64,000 nucleotides of DNA from Streptomyces gelaticus. GTDB lineage: Bacteria; Actinomycetota; Actinomycetes; Streptomycetales; Streptomycetaceae. Below the pieces are notes generated by a model, which had not been told where the DNA came from, made no database searches, and saw only the letters and a list, made by a program, of their open reading frames with translations. The DNA lies in the NCBI RefSeq assembly GCF_014649535.1, contig NZ_BMTF01000005.1, forward strand, positions 126,564 to 190,563, in the 5' to 3' direction. Positions 1-7,916 of this stretch are shown here, piece after piece (positions within the stretch are counted from its first letter, which is position 1; the number at the start of each line of letters is the position of its first letter). A program made the position numbers and the translations under genes.

Positions 1-616
1 TGCCCAGCTTGGAGAGCAGGCTGGAGACATAGTTCTTGATCGTCTTCTCGGCGAGGTGGAGCCGCTCGCCGATCACCCGGTTCGTCAGTCCCTCGCCGAT
101 CAGGTCGAGGATCTTGCGCTCCTGGTCGGTGAGAGCGGCGAGCTTGTCCTCGGCCCCGCCCTTCTTGCCGTCGCGCAGCCGCTCCAGCACCCGGGCGGTC
201 GCCACCGGGTCCAGCAGCGACTTCCCGGCCGCCACCTCACGTACCGCGTTCAGCAGCTCGTTGCCCCGGATCGCCTTCAGCACATAACCCGACGCACCCG
301 CCATGATCGCGTCGAAGAGCGCCTCGTCGTCGGCGTACGAGGTGAGCATCAGGCATTTGACGTTCTCGTCCTGGGAACGGACCTCCCGGCAGACCTCCAC
401 CCCGCTCCCGTCCGGCAGCCGTACGTCGAGCACCGCCACATCGGGGCGGGTCGCGGGGATACGGACCAGCGCGTCCGTCGCGGTGCCGGCCTCGCCGACG
501 ACCTCGATGTCGTCCTCGGACGAGAGCAATTCATGGACTCCCCGTCGGACGACTTCATGGTCGTCCAGCAGAAAAACAGTGATTTTTCCTTGTTCACGCA
601 CAAAACGCAGTCTCAC
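1..616 (-). CDS. NarL/FixJ-type response regulator (C-terminus cut by window edge)
   Basis: Cytoplasmic two-component response regulator. The receiver domain has the acidic pair LLDDHE, the phosphorylatable Asp in AVLDVRLP (about residue 64) and the conserved Lys in YVLK (about 114). After a short linker comes a LuxR-type helix-turn-helix ([18 protein letters not shown], then [10 protein letters not shown]), which runs off the left edge. The receiver resembles the DevR/DosR group. I chose the GTG at 616 because GGAAGAGG lies about 7 bases upstream. A second GTG at 601 would remove five residues and has a weaker ribosome site. It is divergent from bkdABC across 325 bases, so it could control that operon, but this is only inference. 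No sensor kinase is visible. Confidence 0.9.
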   Translation of the reverse strand, partial: MRLRFVREQGKITVFLLDDHEVVRRGVHELLSSEDDIEVVGEAGTATDALVRIPATRPDVAVLDVRLPDGSGVEVCREVRSQDENVKCLMLTSYADDEALFDAIMAGASGYVLKAIRGNELLNAVREVAAGKSLLDPVATARVLERLRDGKKGGAEDKLAALTDQERKILDLIGEGLTNRVIGERLHLAEKTIKNYVSSLLSKLG

Positions 617-941
617 ACACTCGCCTCTTCCCTGCCGCCGAACGGCGGGATAACGTGCCGTTGTTCCGGCGGCCTGCAAGGCTGTTACCAGTGCTGTGAC
701 CAGCGAGAGTTCCCGATTTTTTCGATTTACTTGGAAATCCAAGCAAAATCGCAGGTCAGATGGGGTTTCGCAGTTATGCGGCGTACTGGGTAACGTGCTT
801 TTGGCAGGGCGCTCGCCGGGGCACCTGTCACGCCTGTTCCCGGACCGAGCGGCACCCACCCCGTGCACGGGTACGGACACAGGCGAGCCGCACTGGCTTC
901 CCGGCAGACCCCGGGGGCCGGACCGACGGAGGAGCACGCAC
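617..941. other. 325-bp divergent promoter region
   Basis: No gene is seen between the response regulator and bkdA. The middle (about 715-775) is clearly more AT-rich than its surroundings, as expected for promoters. It contains the inverted repeat annotated at 723-751. A plausible bkdA ribosome site, GACGGAGGAG, lies just before the GTG at 942. Confidence 0.6.
723..751. promoter_or_regulatory. Candidate operator: imperfect inverted repeat
   Basis: The core CTTGGAAATCCAAG is a perfect 5-bp arm repeat with a 4-base spacer. It extends outward to CGATTT and AAATCG with one mismatch and one extra base, giving a dyad of about 29 bp in an AT-rich stretch between divergent genes. It could be a binding site for the adjacent response regulator or an Lrp-type Bkd regulator. 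The sequence shows only the symmetry; the function is inferred. Confidence 0.4.
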
Positions 942-2171
942 GTGACCGTGGAGAGCACTGCCGCGAGCAAACCGCGACGCAGCAGTAAGCGGACCAGCGC
1001 CGTGAAAACGCCCGCTAAGACGCCCGCGAAGACGCCCGCGAAGACGTCCGCCAAGACGCCCGCCAGGACGTCCGCGAAGACGCCACAGAGTTCCGGGCCC
1101 GAGCTCGTACAGCTGCTGACGCCCGAGGGCGAGCGCGTGGAGCACCCGGACTACTCGATCGACCTGACCGCGGACGAGCTGCGCGGTCTGTACCGGGACA
1201 TGGTCCTGACCCGCCGCTTCGACGCCGAGGCCACCGCCCTCCAGCGCCAGGGCGAGCTGGGCCTGTGGGCGTCGCTGCTCGGTCAGGAGGCGGCCCAGAT
1301 CGGCTCCGGCCGGGCGCTGCACGACGACGACTACGTCTTCCCGACCTACCGGGAGCACGGCGTCGCCTGGTGCCGGGGGGTGGATCCGACCAATCTGCTC
1401 GGGATGTTCCGCGGCGTGAACCACGGTGGTTGGGACCCGAACAGCAACAACTTCCACCTGTACACGATCGTCATCGGCTCGCAGACCCTGCACGCCACCG
1501 GCTACGCCATGGGCGTCGCCAAGGACGGTGCGGACTCGGCCGTGATCGCGTACTTCGGCGACGGCGCCTCCAGCCAGGGAGACGTCGCCGAGTCCTTCAC
1601 CTTCTCCGCGGTCTACAACGCCCCGGTCGTCTTCTTCTGTCAGAACAACCAGTGGGCGATCTCCGAGCCGACCGAGAAGCAGACCCGCGTCCCGCTCTAC
1701 CAGCGCGCGCAGGGCTTCGGCTTCCCCGGTGTCCGGGTCGACGGCAACGACGTACTCGCCTGCCTGGCCGTCACCAGGTCGGCGCTGGAGCGGGCCCGCC
1801 GGGGTGAGGGGCCCACCCTCGTCGAGGCGTTCACCTACCGGATGGGCGCGCACACCACCTCCGACGACCCGACGAAGTACCGGGCGGACGAGGAGCGGGC
1901 CTCCTGGGAGGCCAAGGACCCGATCCTGCGGCTGCGCACGTACCTGGAGAAGGCGGGCGCCGCGGACGAGGCGTTCTTCACCGCGCTGGACGAGGAGAGC
2001 GAGGCCCTCGGCAAGCGGGTGCGCGAGGCGGTACGGGCGATGCCCGACCCGGACCCGATGGCGGTCTTCGACCACGTCTACGCCGACGGCAATCCGCTCG
2101 TCGACGAGGAGCGCGCCCAGTTCGCCGCCTACCAGGCATCGTTCGCAGACTCTGCCGAGGAGGGCAAGTAG
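942..2171 (+). CDS. bkdA: Branched-chain 2-oxoacid dehydrogenase E1 alpha subunit
   Basis: E1 alpha decarboxylates branched-chain 2-oxoacids with thiamine diphosphate and, with E1 beta, passes the acyl group to E2 lipoate. In actinomycetes this supplies branched acyl-CoA starters for fatty acids and polyketides. The TPP motif runs from GDGASSQGD (about residue 206) to CQNNQWAIS (about 236). It is 409 aa long and starts at a GTG behind GGAGGAG. The N-terminus is unusual: residues about 22-48 are a Lys/Thr/Pro/Ala repeat ([19 protein letters not shown]). It stops 2 bases before bkdB. Pyruvate dehydrogenase E1 alpha is the main alternative, but the alpha/beta/E2 order without E3 favours Bkd. Confidence 0.93.
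   Translation: MTVESTAASKPRRSSKRTSAVKTPAKTPAKTPAKTSAKTPARTSAKTPQSSGPELVQLLTPEGERVEHPDYSIDLTADELRGLYRDMVLTRRFDAEATALQRQGELGLWASLLGQEAAQIGSGRALHDDDYVFPTYREHGVAWCRGVDPTNLLGMFRGVNHGGWDPNSNNFHLYTIVIGSQTLHATGYAMGVAKDGADSAVIAYFGDGASSQGDVAESFTFSAVYNAPVVFFCQNNQWAISEPTEKQTRVPLYQRAQGFGFPGVRVDGNDVLACLAVTRSALERARRGEGPTLVEAFTYRMGAHTTSDDPTKYRADEERASWEAKDPILRLRTYLEKAGAADEAFFTALDEESEALGKRVREAVRAMPDPDPMAVFDHVYADGNPLVDEERAQFAAYQASFADSAEEGK
1006..1084 (+). repeat. Degenerate 12-bp tandem repeat in bkdA
   Basis: About six imperfect copies of a unit close to AAGACGCCCGCG encode the repeated KTPA/KTSA tetrapeptides at the bkdA N-terminus. Copy number probably varies between strains, because such in-frame repeats expand and contract easily. 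Confidence 0.7.
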
Positions 2172-2173
2172 CC

Positions 2174-3154
2174 GTGGCCATGCAGAAGATGTCCATTGCG
2201 AAGGCTCTCAACGAGTCACTGCGCAAGGCTCTCGAAACCGACCCCAAGGTCCTCGTCATGGGCGAGGACGTCGGCAAGCTCGGCGGGGTCTTCCGGATCA
2301 CCGACGGGCTCCAGAAGGACTTCGGCGAGGACCGGGTGATCGACACCCCGCTCGCCGAGTCCGGCATCGTCGGCACGGCGATCGGCCTGGCCCTGCGCGG
2401 CTACCGGCCGGTCGTGGAGATCCAGTTCGACGGTTTCGTCTTCCCCGCGTACGACCAGATCGTCACGCAGCTCGCCAAGATGCACGCCCGCGCGCTCGGC
2501 AAGATCAAGCTGCCGGTCGTCGTGCGGATCCCCTACGGCGGCGGCATCGGTGCCGTCGAGCACCACAGCGAGTCGCCCGAGGCCCTGTTCGCGCACGTCG
2601 CGGGCCTCAAGGTGGTCTCGCCGTCGAACGCCGCCGACGCCTACTGGATGATGCAGCAGGCCGTCCAGAGCGACGACCCGGTCATCTTCTTCGAGCCGAA
2701 GCGCCGCTACTGGGACAAGGGCGAGGTCGAGACCGACACCATCCCCGGCCCGCTGCACCGGGCCTCGGTGGCCCGCACCGGCACCGACCTCACGCTCGTC
2801 GCGTACGGCCCGATGGTGAAGGTCTGTCTGGAGGCGGCCGCGGCCGCCGAGGAGGAGGGGAAGTCGATCGAGGTCCTGGACCTGCGCTCGATGTCCCCGA
2901 TCGACTTCGACGCCGTCCAGACCTCGGTCGAGAAGACCGGCCGGCTCGTCGTGGTCCACGAGGCGCCGGTGTTCTACGGCTCCGGGGCCGAGATCGCCGC
3001 CCGGATCACCGAGCGCTGCTTCTACCACCTGGAAGCACCGGTGCTGAGGGTCGGCGGCTACCACGCCCCGTACCCGCCGGCGCGTCTTGAGGACGAGTAC
3101 CTGCCGGGTCTCGACCGTGTGCTCGACGCCGTCGACCGCTCGCTGGCGTACTGA
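2174..3154 (+). CDS. bkdB: Branched-chain 2-oxoacid dehydrogenase E1 beta subunit
   Basis: This is the beta half of the alpha2beta2 E1 component; it completes the thiamine-diphosphate site and binds E2. At 326 aa it has the usual length. Typical stretches are VLVMGEDVGKLGGVFR near the N-terminus, DTPLAESGIVGTAIG, and EAPVFYGSGAEI near the C-terminus. The GTG start at 2174 has GAGGAGGG about 10 bases upstream, inside the end of bkdA, so the two are probably translationally coupled. A downstream ATG at 2180 is too far from that site. Confidence 0.95.
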   Translation: MAMQKMSIAKALNESLRKALETDPKVLVMGEDVGKLGGVFRITDGLQKDFGEDRVIDTPLAESGIVGTAIGLALRGYRPVVEIQFDGFVFPAYDQIVTQLAKMHARALGKIKLPVVVRIPYGGGIGAVEHHSESPEALFAHVAGLKVVSPSNAADAYWMMQQAVQSDDPVIFFEPKRRYWDKGEVETDTIPGPLHRASVARTGTDLTLVAYGPMVKVCLEAAAAAEEEGKSIEVLDLRSMSPIDFDAVQTSVEKTGRLVVVHEAPVFYGSGAEIAARITERCFYHLEAPVLRVGGYHAPYPPARLEDEYLPGLDRVLDAVDRSLAY

Positions 3155-3164
3155 GGACTGGGAC

Positions 3165-4577
3165 GTGACAACGATGACCGACACTTCCAACGCTGCTCGC
3201 TTCCGTGAGTTCAAGATGCCCGACGTGGGCGAGGGACTCACCGAGGCCGAGATCCTCAAGTGGTACGTCCAGCCCGGCGACACCGTCACCGACGGCCAGG
3301 TCGTCTGCGAGGTCGAGACGGCGAAGGCAGCCGTGGAGCTGCCGATCCCGTTCGACGGGGTGGTGCACGAGCTGCGCTTCCCCGAGGGCACGACCGTCGA
3401 CGTCGGCCAGGTGATCATCGCGGTGGACGTGGCCCCGGGCAGCGGTGACGCGGCCCCGGCGCCGGCCGCCGCGCCGGTCGCGGAACCGGAGCCGTCGGAG
3501 CCGGAGGCTCCCAAGGGCCGTCAGCCCGTCCTGGTGGGCTACGGCGTCTCCGAGAGCTCGACCAAGCGGCGGGCCCGCAAGGGTGCGGCCGCTTCCGTAC
3601 CGGCTGCCGCGGCGGCGATCCAGGTCGAGATGAACGGCCACGGCGCCGTGGTCCCGGAGAGCCGCCCGCTGGCCAAGCCGCCGGTGCGCAAGCTGGCCAA
3701 GGACCTGGGCATCGACCTGGCGACGGTCGTCCCGACCGGCGAGGGCGGGATCATCACCCGCGAGGACGTGCACGCGGCGGCCACGCCCGTACCGGCACAG
3801 GCCCCGGCGCCCGTCGCCGCCGCGGTGGCGGCCGAGGTCGAGGCCCCGGCTCCGGCCGTCGTCGCTCCGGCGGGCGCGCGGGAGACCCGTATCCCGGTCA
3901 AGGGCGTACGGAAGGCCATCGCCCAGGCGATGGTCGGCAGCGCCTTCACGGCCCCGCATGTCACCGAGTTCGTCACCGTCGACGTGACGCGCACGATGAA
4001 GCTGGTGGCGGAGCTCAAGGAGGACAAGGACATGGCGGGGGTGCGGGTCAACCCGCTCCTGATCATCGCCAAGGCCCTCCTGGTCGCGATCAAGCGGAAC
4101 CCGGAGGTCAACGCCGCCTGGGACGAGGCCAACCAGGAGATCGTCCAGAAGCACTATGTGAACCTGGGCATCGCCGCCGCCACCCCGCGCGGCCTGATCG
4201 TGCCGAACATCAAGGACGCGCACGACAAGACCCTGCCCCAGCTCGCCGCCGCACTGGGCGAGTTGGTCTCCACGGCGCGGGACGGCAAGACCTCCCCGGC
4301 CGCGATGGCGGGCGGCACGGTGACGATCACCAACGTCGGTGTCTTCGGCGTCGACACGGGCACGCCGATCCTGAACCCGGGCGAGTCCGCGATCCTCGCG
4401 GTCGGTGCGATCAAGCTCCAGCCGTGGGTCCACAAGGGCAAGGTGAAGCCCCGTCAGGTCACCACGCTGGCCCTGTCGTTCGACCACCGCCTGGTCGACG
4501 GCGAGCTCGGCTCCAAGGTCCTGGCGGACGTCGCCGCGATCCTGGAGCAGCCGAAGCGGCTGATCACCTGGGCGTAG
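3165..4577 (+). CDS. bkdC: Branched-chain 2-oxoacid dehydrogenase E2 (dihydrolipoamide acyltransferase)
   Basis: E2 is the core of the complex and moves the acyl group from lipoyl-lysine to CoA. The order is a single lipoyl domain (residues 10-85, lipoyl Lys54 in VETAKAAVEL), an Ala/Pro/Glu linker, a peripheral-subunit-binding domain (about 166-202, RKLAKDLGIDL), a second Ala/Pro linker, and the acyltransferase domain with SFDHRLVDG (His441, Asp445). Length is 470 aa. The GTG at 3165 sits 6 bases after GAGGAC; an ATG three codons later is possible. No E3 gene follows, so E3 must be encoded elsewhere. The last 14 bases overlap the convergent gene. Confidence 0.95.
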   Translation: MTTMTDTSNAARFREFKMPDVGEGLTEAEILKWYVQPGDTVTDGQVVCEVETAKAAVELPIPFDGVVHELRFPEGTTVDVGQVIIAVDVAPGSGDAAPAPAAAPVAEPEPSEPEAPKGRQPVLVGYGVSESSTKRRARKGAAASVPAAAAAIQVEMNGHGAVVPESRPLAKPPVRKLAKDLGIDLATVVPTGEGGIITREDVHAAATPVPAQAPAPVAAAVAAEVEAPAPAVVAPAGARETRIPVKGVRKAIAQAMVGSAFTAPHVTEFVTVDVTRTMKLVAELKEDKDMAGVRVNPLLIIAKALLVAIKRNPEVNAAWDEANQEIVQKHYVNLGIAAATPRGLIVPNIKDAHDKTLPQLAAALGELVSTARDGKTSPAAMAGGTVTITNVGVFGVDTGTPILNPGESAILAVGAIKLQPWVHKGKVKPRQVTTLALSFDHRLVDGELGSKVLADVAAILEQPKRLITWA

Positions 4578-5070
4578 CTTTGCCAGATGGGCCCGCGCGA
4601 ACTTCGTGCGGGCCCATCGGCATGTCCGGCCCACGCCGCACGGCGAGTTCGGCGAACACGGTCTTGCCGACGGTGCGCGGCTCGACGCCCCACCGGTCCG
4701 CGAGCCGCGCGACGATCAGGAGCCCGCGGCCGTAGCACTCGTCGGCCGCCGCCTCGCGCGGACCGGGCAGCCGCTCGCCGCGTGCGTCGCTCACGGCGAT
4801 GCGGAGCCTGGTCGCGGTGAGGGTGAGGTGGACGCGGAAGAGACGGCCCCGGATGACGCCGTGCAGTAACGCGTTGGTCGCCAACTCGCTGACCAGCAAC
4901 GCCGCGTCGCCGGCCAGGTTCGGGTGGCCCCACTGGAGGACGAGCCGGGCGGCACGACGGCGGCACAGGGAGATGTTGTGCGCGGTGGGGGTGTTGTCGA
5001 GCCGGTCCTCGTGGAGGACGACGGGTTCGAGTTCGGGTGTGGGGTCGGGGCCCTGTTCGGCTGCGGTCAT
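4564..5070 (-). CDS. Anti-sigma-factor-like ATP-binding protein (HATPase_c_2)
   Basis: A small cytoplasmic GHKL-fold protein of 168 aa. The N-box is LLVSELATNALLHG and the G1/G2 region is IAVSDARGE to GRGLLIVARLADRWG. In Streptomyces such proteins (the AbaA-like or SpoIIAB/RsbW type) usually lie beside a DUF5753 XRE regulator and DUF397 proteins, as here, forming WhiJ-type clusters. The ATG at 5070 is preceded by GAGGAGC. It is divergent from the XRE gene. The C-terminal tail (MPMGPHEVRAGPSGK) is encoded by the terminator palindrome of bkdABC, so this tail is probably not under protein-level selection. Confidence 0.85.
   Translation of the reverse strand: MTAAEQGPDPTPELEPVVLHEDRLDNTPTAHNISLCRRRAARLVLQWGHPNLAGDAALLVSELATNALLHGVIRGRLFRVHLTLTATRLRIAVSDARGERLPGPREAAADECYGRGLLIVARLADRWGVEPRTVGKTVFAELAVRRGPDMPMGPHEVRAGPSGKATPR
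4586..4618. terminator. Terminator hairpin after bkdC, inside the convergent gene
   Basis: A perfect 11-bp stem, GATGGGCCCGC with GCGGGCCCATC, encloses an 11-base loop and starts 9 bases after the bkdC stop. It lies in the last codons of the convergent ATP-binding protein gene. No U-tract follows, as is usual in Streptomyces. Confidence 0.75.
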
Positions 5071-5230
5071 GGACGCGAGCTCCTCGGGTGCGGGCGGTGG
5101 CGATGCCGCGCCGCGGGGCGCCGGTTCCAGGCGCGGGGCAGGGCGGTGCACTTCCGCCGGATTCGGCTCCGCTGCGCGAGCGGTGGAGCACTGACGGTAG
5201 CGGTGTGATTGCGGGTGCAGCAACAAGTTC

Positions 5231-5250
5231 GGGCAGAAATTTCTCTGCCC
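5231..5250. promoter_or_regulatory. Candidate operator of the XRE/ATPase divergent pair
   Basis: GGGCAGA and TCTGCCC form a perfect 7-bp inverted repeat with a 6-base AT-rich spacer, between the two divergent genes and about 60 bases before the XRE start. Autoregulation by the XRE protein is a reasonable inference but is not shown. Confidence 0.4.
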
Positions 5251-5309
5251 TAGTTGGTGTTCGAGAGGAATCAGTCCCAGACTTGGGCCATTCGGCGGAG
5301 GGATGCGAC

Positions 5310-6191
5310 GTGGCAGGTAACAGCCCTGATCGGGGCCGGACAGTTTCGACTGTGCTCGGGCGCCGTCTCGGCGGAGAGTTGCTGCGCATGCGTGAGGCGC
5401 GCTCCCTGCGGCAAGCGCACGCGGCGGAGGCGCTGACAGCGTCGGTCGCCAAGGTTGCGAAGATCGAGCGGGGCCTCGTGCCGATACGGGATCCTGACGT
5501 CAGGGCCCTGTGCCACCTGTACGGCGAGGCTGACGCCGAGGTCGTCGACAGGTTGCTGGCTCTCGCCAAGACCGACCGAGAACGTCGCAAGGCGAGCGGT
5601 TGGTGGAATCAGTACCCGGGACTTCAGTCCATGGTCGAGTACGTGGCTCTGGAAGACATCGCCACCGGTCTCCGCACCTGGCAAGTCGCCATCGTGCCCG
5701 GACTGCTGCAGACCCCGGACTACGCCAGAGCGCTCGCCGTGGGAAATGGGTCCTGGGACGACCTCGATGAGATCGAACCCTTTGTCGAGGCCAGGATGAC
5801 GCGGCAGGCGCGGTTGAGCGGCGACCGACCGCTTGAGCTGCGGGCGGTGGTGCACGAAGGTGCTCTGCGTCAGTTGGTGGGCGGACGCGAGGTGATGAAG
5901 GACCAGCTCGGCAGGCTGCTGGACGTGGCTCGGCAGCCGAACGTGAAGCTCCAGGTGATGCCGTACATTGCGGGTGCTCACCCCGGCATGACAAGCGCCT
6001 TCACCATCGTGTCCTTTGCTGAGCCGGGAGCGCTCGACGTGGTCCACATGGATACGACGTCGACCACTCTCTGGCTGGAGAGCGATACTGATGCCGAGCG
6101 TCACAGCAGCCTTTTCGACCGCATCTCGCGCCTGGGGCTTGCGCAACACACCTCGGTAAAACTCATCAACAACATCCTCAGGGAGCTGTAG
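5310..6191 (+). CDS. XRE-family regulator with DUF5753 domain (WhiJ-like)
   Basis: A 293-aa DNA-binding regulator. The N-terminal HTH_31/XRE domain (residues 10-75, LGGELLRMREARSLRQAHAAEAL) is followed by the large DUF5753 domain, with the hallmark VPGLLQTPDYARAL and a C-terminal half ending in SLFDRISRLGL. In Streptomyces this family (WhiJ is the studied member) works with a DUF397 partner encoded next door, and often an anti-sigma-like ATPase, to control development or secondary metabolism. The GTG start at 5310 follows GGAGGGA at 6-7 bases. The next gene begins 5 bases after the stop, so the two are co-transcribed. Confidence 0.93.
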   Translation: MAGNSPDRGRTVSTVLGRRLGGELLRMREARSLRQAHAAEALTASVAKVAKIERGLVPIRDPDVRALCHLYGEADAEVVDRLLALAKTDRERRKASGWWNQYPGLQSMVEYVALEDIATGLRTWQVAIVPGLLQTPDYARALAVGNGSWDDLDEIEPFVEARMTRQARLSGDRPLELRAVVHEGALRQLVGGREVMKDQLGRLLDVARQPNVKLQVMPYIAGAHPGMTSAFTIVSFAEPGALDVVHMDTTSTTLWLESDTDAERHSSLFDRISRLGLAQHTSVKLINNILREL

Positions 6192-6196
6192 ACCGC

Positions 6197-6385
6197 GTGC
6201 CCGGGTACAAGTTCGTCAAGTCCAGCTACAGCGGTGGCAACGCGGGCCAGGAGTGCGTCGAAGTGGCCCGCAACATCCCCCGCTCCGTGGCTGTTCGCGA
6301 CTCCAAGTGGCCCGACGGGCCGCTCCTCGTCCTCGCTCCAGCCGCGTGGGACACCTTCATGGCGGGCCTGCGTCGGCAGCCGTAG
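6197..6385 (+). CDS. DUF397 protein, first copy
   Basis: A 62-aa protein. It has the DUF397 pattern: FVKSSYSGGN near the N-terminus, CVEVARNIP, VAVRDSK, then GPLLVLAPAAWDTFMAGL. These small proteins partner with, and probably antagonise, the DUF5753 regulator encoded immediately upstream. The GTG start lies 5 bases after that gene's stop and uses AGGGAGC at its end as the ribosome site. It is about 70% identical by eye to the next gene, so the pair are tandem duplicates. Confidence 0.9.
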   Translation: MPGYKFVKSSYSGGNAGQECVEVARNIPRSVAVRDSKWPDGPLLVLAPAAWDTFMAGLRRQP

Positions 6386-6466
6386 GAATGGCAACGGGCT
6401 GTCGCGGACAAGCTGTTGCTGTCCCACTCGATGCAACTCATCCAAAGCAGTGCAGGAGATGACCGA

Positions 6467-6649
6467 GTGACCGAGTTCCGCTTCAGGAAGTCCAGCTACA
6501 GCGCGACGTCCAGCGAGTGCGTCGAAGTGGCCCGCAACATCCCCCGCACCGTCGCCGTCCGCGACTCCAAGCGGCCCGACGGCCCCGTCGTCCTCCTCGG
6601 CCCCGCCGCCTGGGATGACTTCCGGGCCGGGCTGGTCCGGGCGGACTGA
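6467..6649 (+). CDS. DUF397 protein, second copy
   Basis: A 60-aa DUF397 protein: FRKSSYSATSSECVEVARNIPR, VAVRDSKRPDGP, then GPAAWDDFRAGLVRAD. The GTG at 6467 follows CAGGAGATG at a good distance. It is a tandem paralogue of the gene at 6197. The two may bind the same DUF5753 regulator, or one may serve a regulator elsewhere. A third, broken copy lies at 7917-8037. Confidence 0.88.
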   Translation: MTEFRFRKSSYSATSSECVEVARNIPRTVAVRDSKRPDGPVVLLGPAAWDDFRAGLVRAD

Positions 6650-6777
6650 CCTGGCTCGTTCACCTGCGCGACCGCGCGCACGAGCAGCGGGCCGAAAGGG
6701 CTCGTTTCTCGGACAGCGATGAGTTCCGTTCCTTCGGCGAGTCGAGACCAGGAAGACCGACAGCGGGAGGATCGACC

Positions 6778-7365
6778 ATGCCGAAGAAGCGACGTGTCGT
6801 CGCGTGGGTCACCATGACCATGGACGGCTACACCAGCGGCCCCGAGGGTCCCGCGCACGACAGTTGGCTCTACGAGCACGTGAAGCGCGAAGCCTCCGCC
6901 GCCTACTTCGAGGCCATCTGGCGCGGTGCGAGCACCGTGCTGATGGGCCGTACGAACTACGAGGGCTTCTACTCCGTCTGGCCGGCCATCACCCGGGACC
7001 CGGCCACCGACCCCCGCTACCAGGACCTGGGCCAGTTCCTGGACACCGTGGAGAAGGTGGTCGTATCCCGCACTCTGGAGACCGCCGACTGGTCCAACTC
7101 CCGTATCGCCCGCGACCTGGAGGCAGAAGTCAAGGAACTCCGGGGCACTCCCGGCAGGGACATCCTCGTGGTCAACAGCGCGAGCGTCATCCAGGCGCTG
7201 CTGCGTGCCGACCTGGTCGACGACCTGCGCTTCGTGGTCGTCCCCACGCTGCTGGGCGGCGGTCTGCGCCTGTTCGAGGAGGGCATTCCCGCCTCGACAT
7301 GGGCTCTGGCCCAGTCGACCGTGTTGCCGGACGGCGCGATCGGTCTGCACTACGAGCGCGCCTGA
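6778..7365 (+). CDS. Dihydrofolate reductase-fold (RibD C-terminal) protein
   Basis: A 195-aa cytoplasmic protein of the RibD_C/DHFR-like family. Visible features are the first strand VVAWVTMTMDGYTSG, the nucleotide-site segment VLMGRTNYEGFYSVWP, VSRTLETADWSNSRI, and the C-terminal VVPTLLGGGLRLFEEG. Members reduce pteridine- or flavin-like substrates with NADPH, but the substrate is usually unknown. The ATG at 6778 is preceded by GCGGGAGGATCGACC. No operon partner is evident. Confidence 0.85.
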   Translation: MPKKRRVVAWVTMTMDGYTSGPEGPAHDSWLYEHVKREASAAYFEAIWRGASTVLMGRTNYEGFYSVWPAITRDPATDPRYQDLGQFLDTVEKVVVSRTLETADWSNSRIARDLEAEVKELRGTPGRDILVVNSASVIQALLRADLVDDLRFVVVPTLLGGGLRLFEEGIPASTWALAQSTVLPDGAIGLHYERA

Positions 7366-7429
7366 CATGCACTCCCTGCGGAGAGTTCGCCGGCCGATCC
7401 GCTGGTCAACGTATTAATTATCAACGGGA

Positions 7430-7459
7430 ATTGAGCCACGGAGGCTAGGGTAGCTCAAT
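7430..7459 (+). promoter_or_regulatory. Inverted repeat enclosing the ribosome site and start codon
   Basis: ATTGAGC (7430-7436) pairs perfectly with GCTCAAT (7453-7459). The right arm runs into the ATG at 7458, and GGAGG lies in the loop. An AT-rich stretch just upstream (ATTAATTA) may be the promoter. It could be a DNA operator or an mRNA hairpin limiting translation; nothing in the sequence decides between them. Confidence 0.35.
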
Positions 7460-7847
7460 GGCATCGGTCAAGAAGTTCCAGGTCACCTTCGACTGCGCGG
7501 ACACCGAGCGTGTCGCTCGTTTTTGGTGCGAGGTGTTGGGGTACGTCGTAACGCTGCCCTCCGAGGGAGAGGGATCTTGGGCTGTGTGCACCGATCCCAC
7601 AGGTGAGGGCCCGCGCATGTATTTCCAGCAGGTTCCCGAGGGCAAGGTCGCCAAGAACAGGGTGCATCTCGACGTGCGGGTCGGTACCGGGCTCGTGGGT
7701 GCGGAGCGGCTGGCCGTGCTTGAGGCCGAACGCGATCGGCTGGTCGCGCTCGGGGCGGTGTGCGACAACGTGCTGTACGCCGATGAGGAGAACGAGTCGT
7801 GCATCAATATGCGGGACATCGAGGGCAACGAGTTCTGCCTCGACTGA
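7458..7847 (+). CDS. VOC-superfamily (glyoxalase/dioxygenase-like) protein
   Basis: A 129-aa single-module vicinal-oxygen-chelate protein, of the glyoxalase_6 type common in actinomycetes. It starts VTFDCADTERVARFWCEVLGY, has KNRVHLDVRVG in the middle (a metal-ligand position) and ends INMRDIEGNEFCLD, the usual last strand. Two such modules make a metal site. No substrate can be assigned. The ATG at 7458 has GGAGG about 13 bases upstream, inside the inverted repeat described separately. Confidence 0.85.
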   Translation: MASVKKFQVTFDCADTERVARFWCEVLGYVVTLPSEGEGSWAVCTDPTGEGPRMYFQQVPEGKVAKNRVHLDVRVGTGLVGAERLAVLEAERDRLVALGAVCDNVLYADEENESCINMRDIEGNEFCLD

Positions 7848-7850
7848 GCA

Positions 7851-7866
7851 CCCGCCGGACGGCGGG
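7851..7866 (+). terminator. Short GC hairpin after the VOC gene
   Basis: CCCGCC-GGAC-GGCGGG, a 6-bp stem with a 4-base loop, starts five bases after the VOC stop codon. It probably ends this transcript. Confidence 0.5.
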
Positions 7867-7916
7867 CCTGTCACTGGCTTCTGCCGTGCTGCGCCGGTGG
7901 CACGTCCTGGCTCTCG

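Noticed and set aside
828..2075. A 415-codon open frame on the minus strand opposite bkdA
   Set aside because: It is the antisense shadow of a strongly coding GC-rich gene; its translation is Arg/Val/Gly-rich with no domain, and bkdA is unmistakable.
6876..6890. GAGCACGTGAAG as a further parS copy
   Set aside because: It shares only the CACGTGAA core; more than two mismatches to the consensus and it lies in coding sequence.
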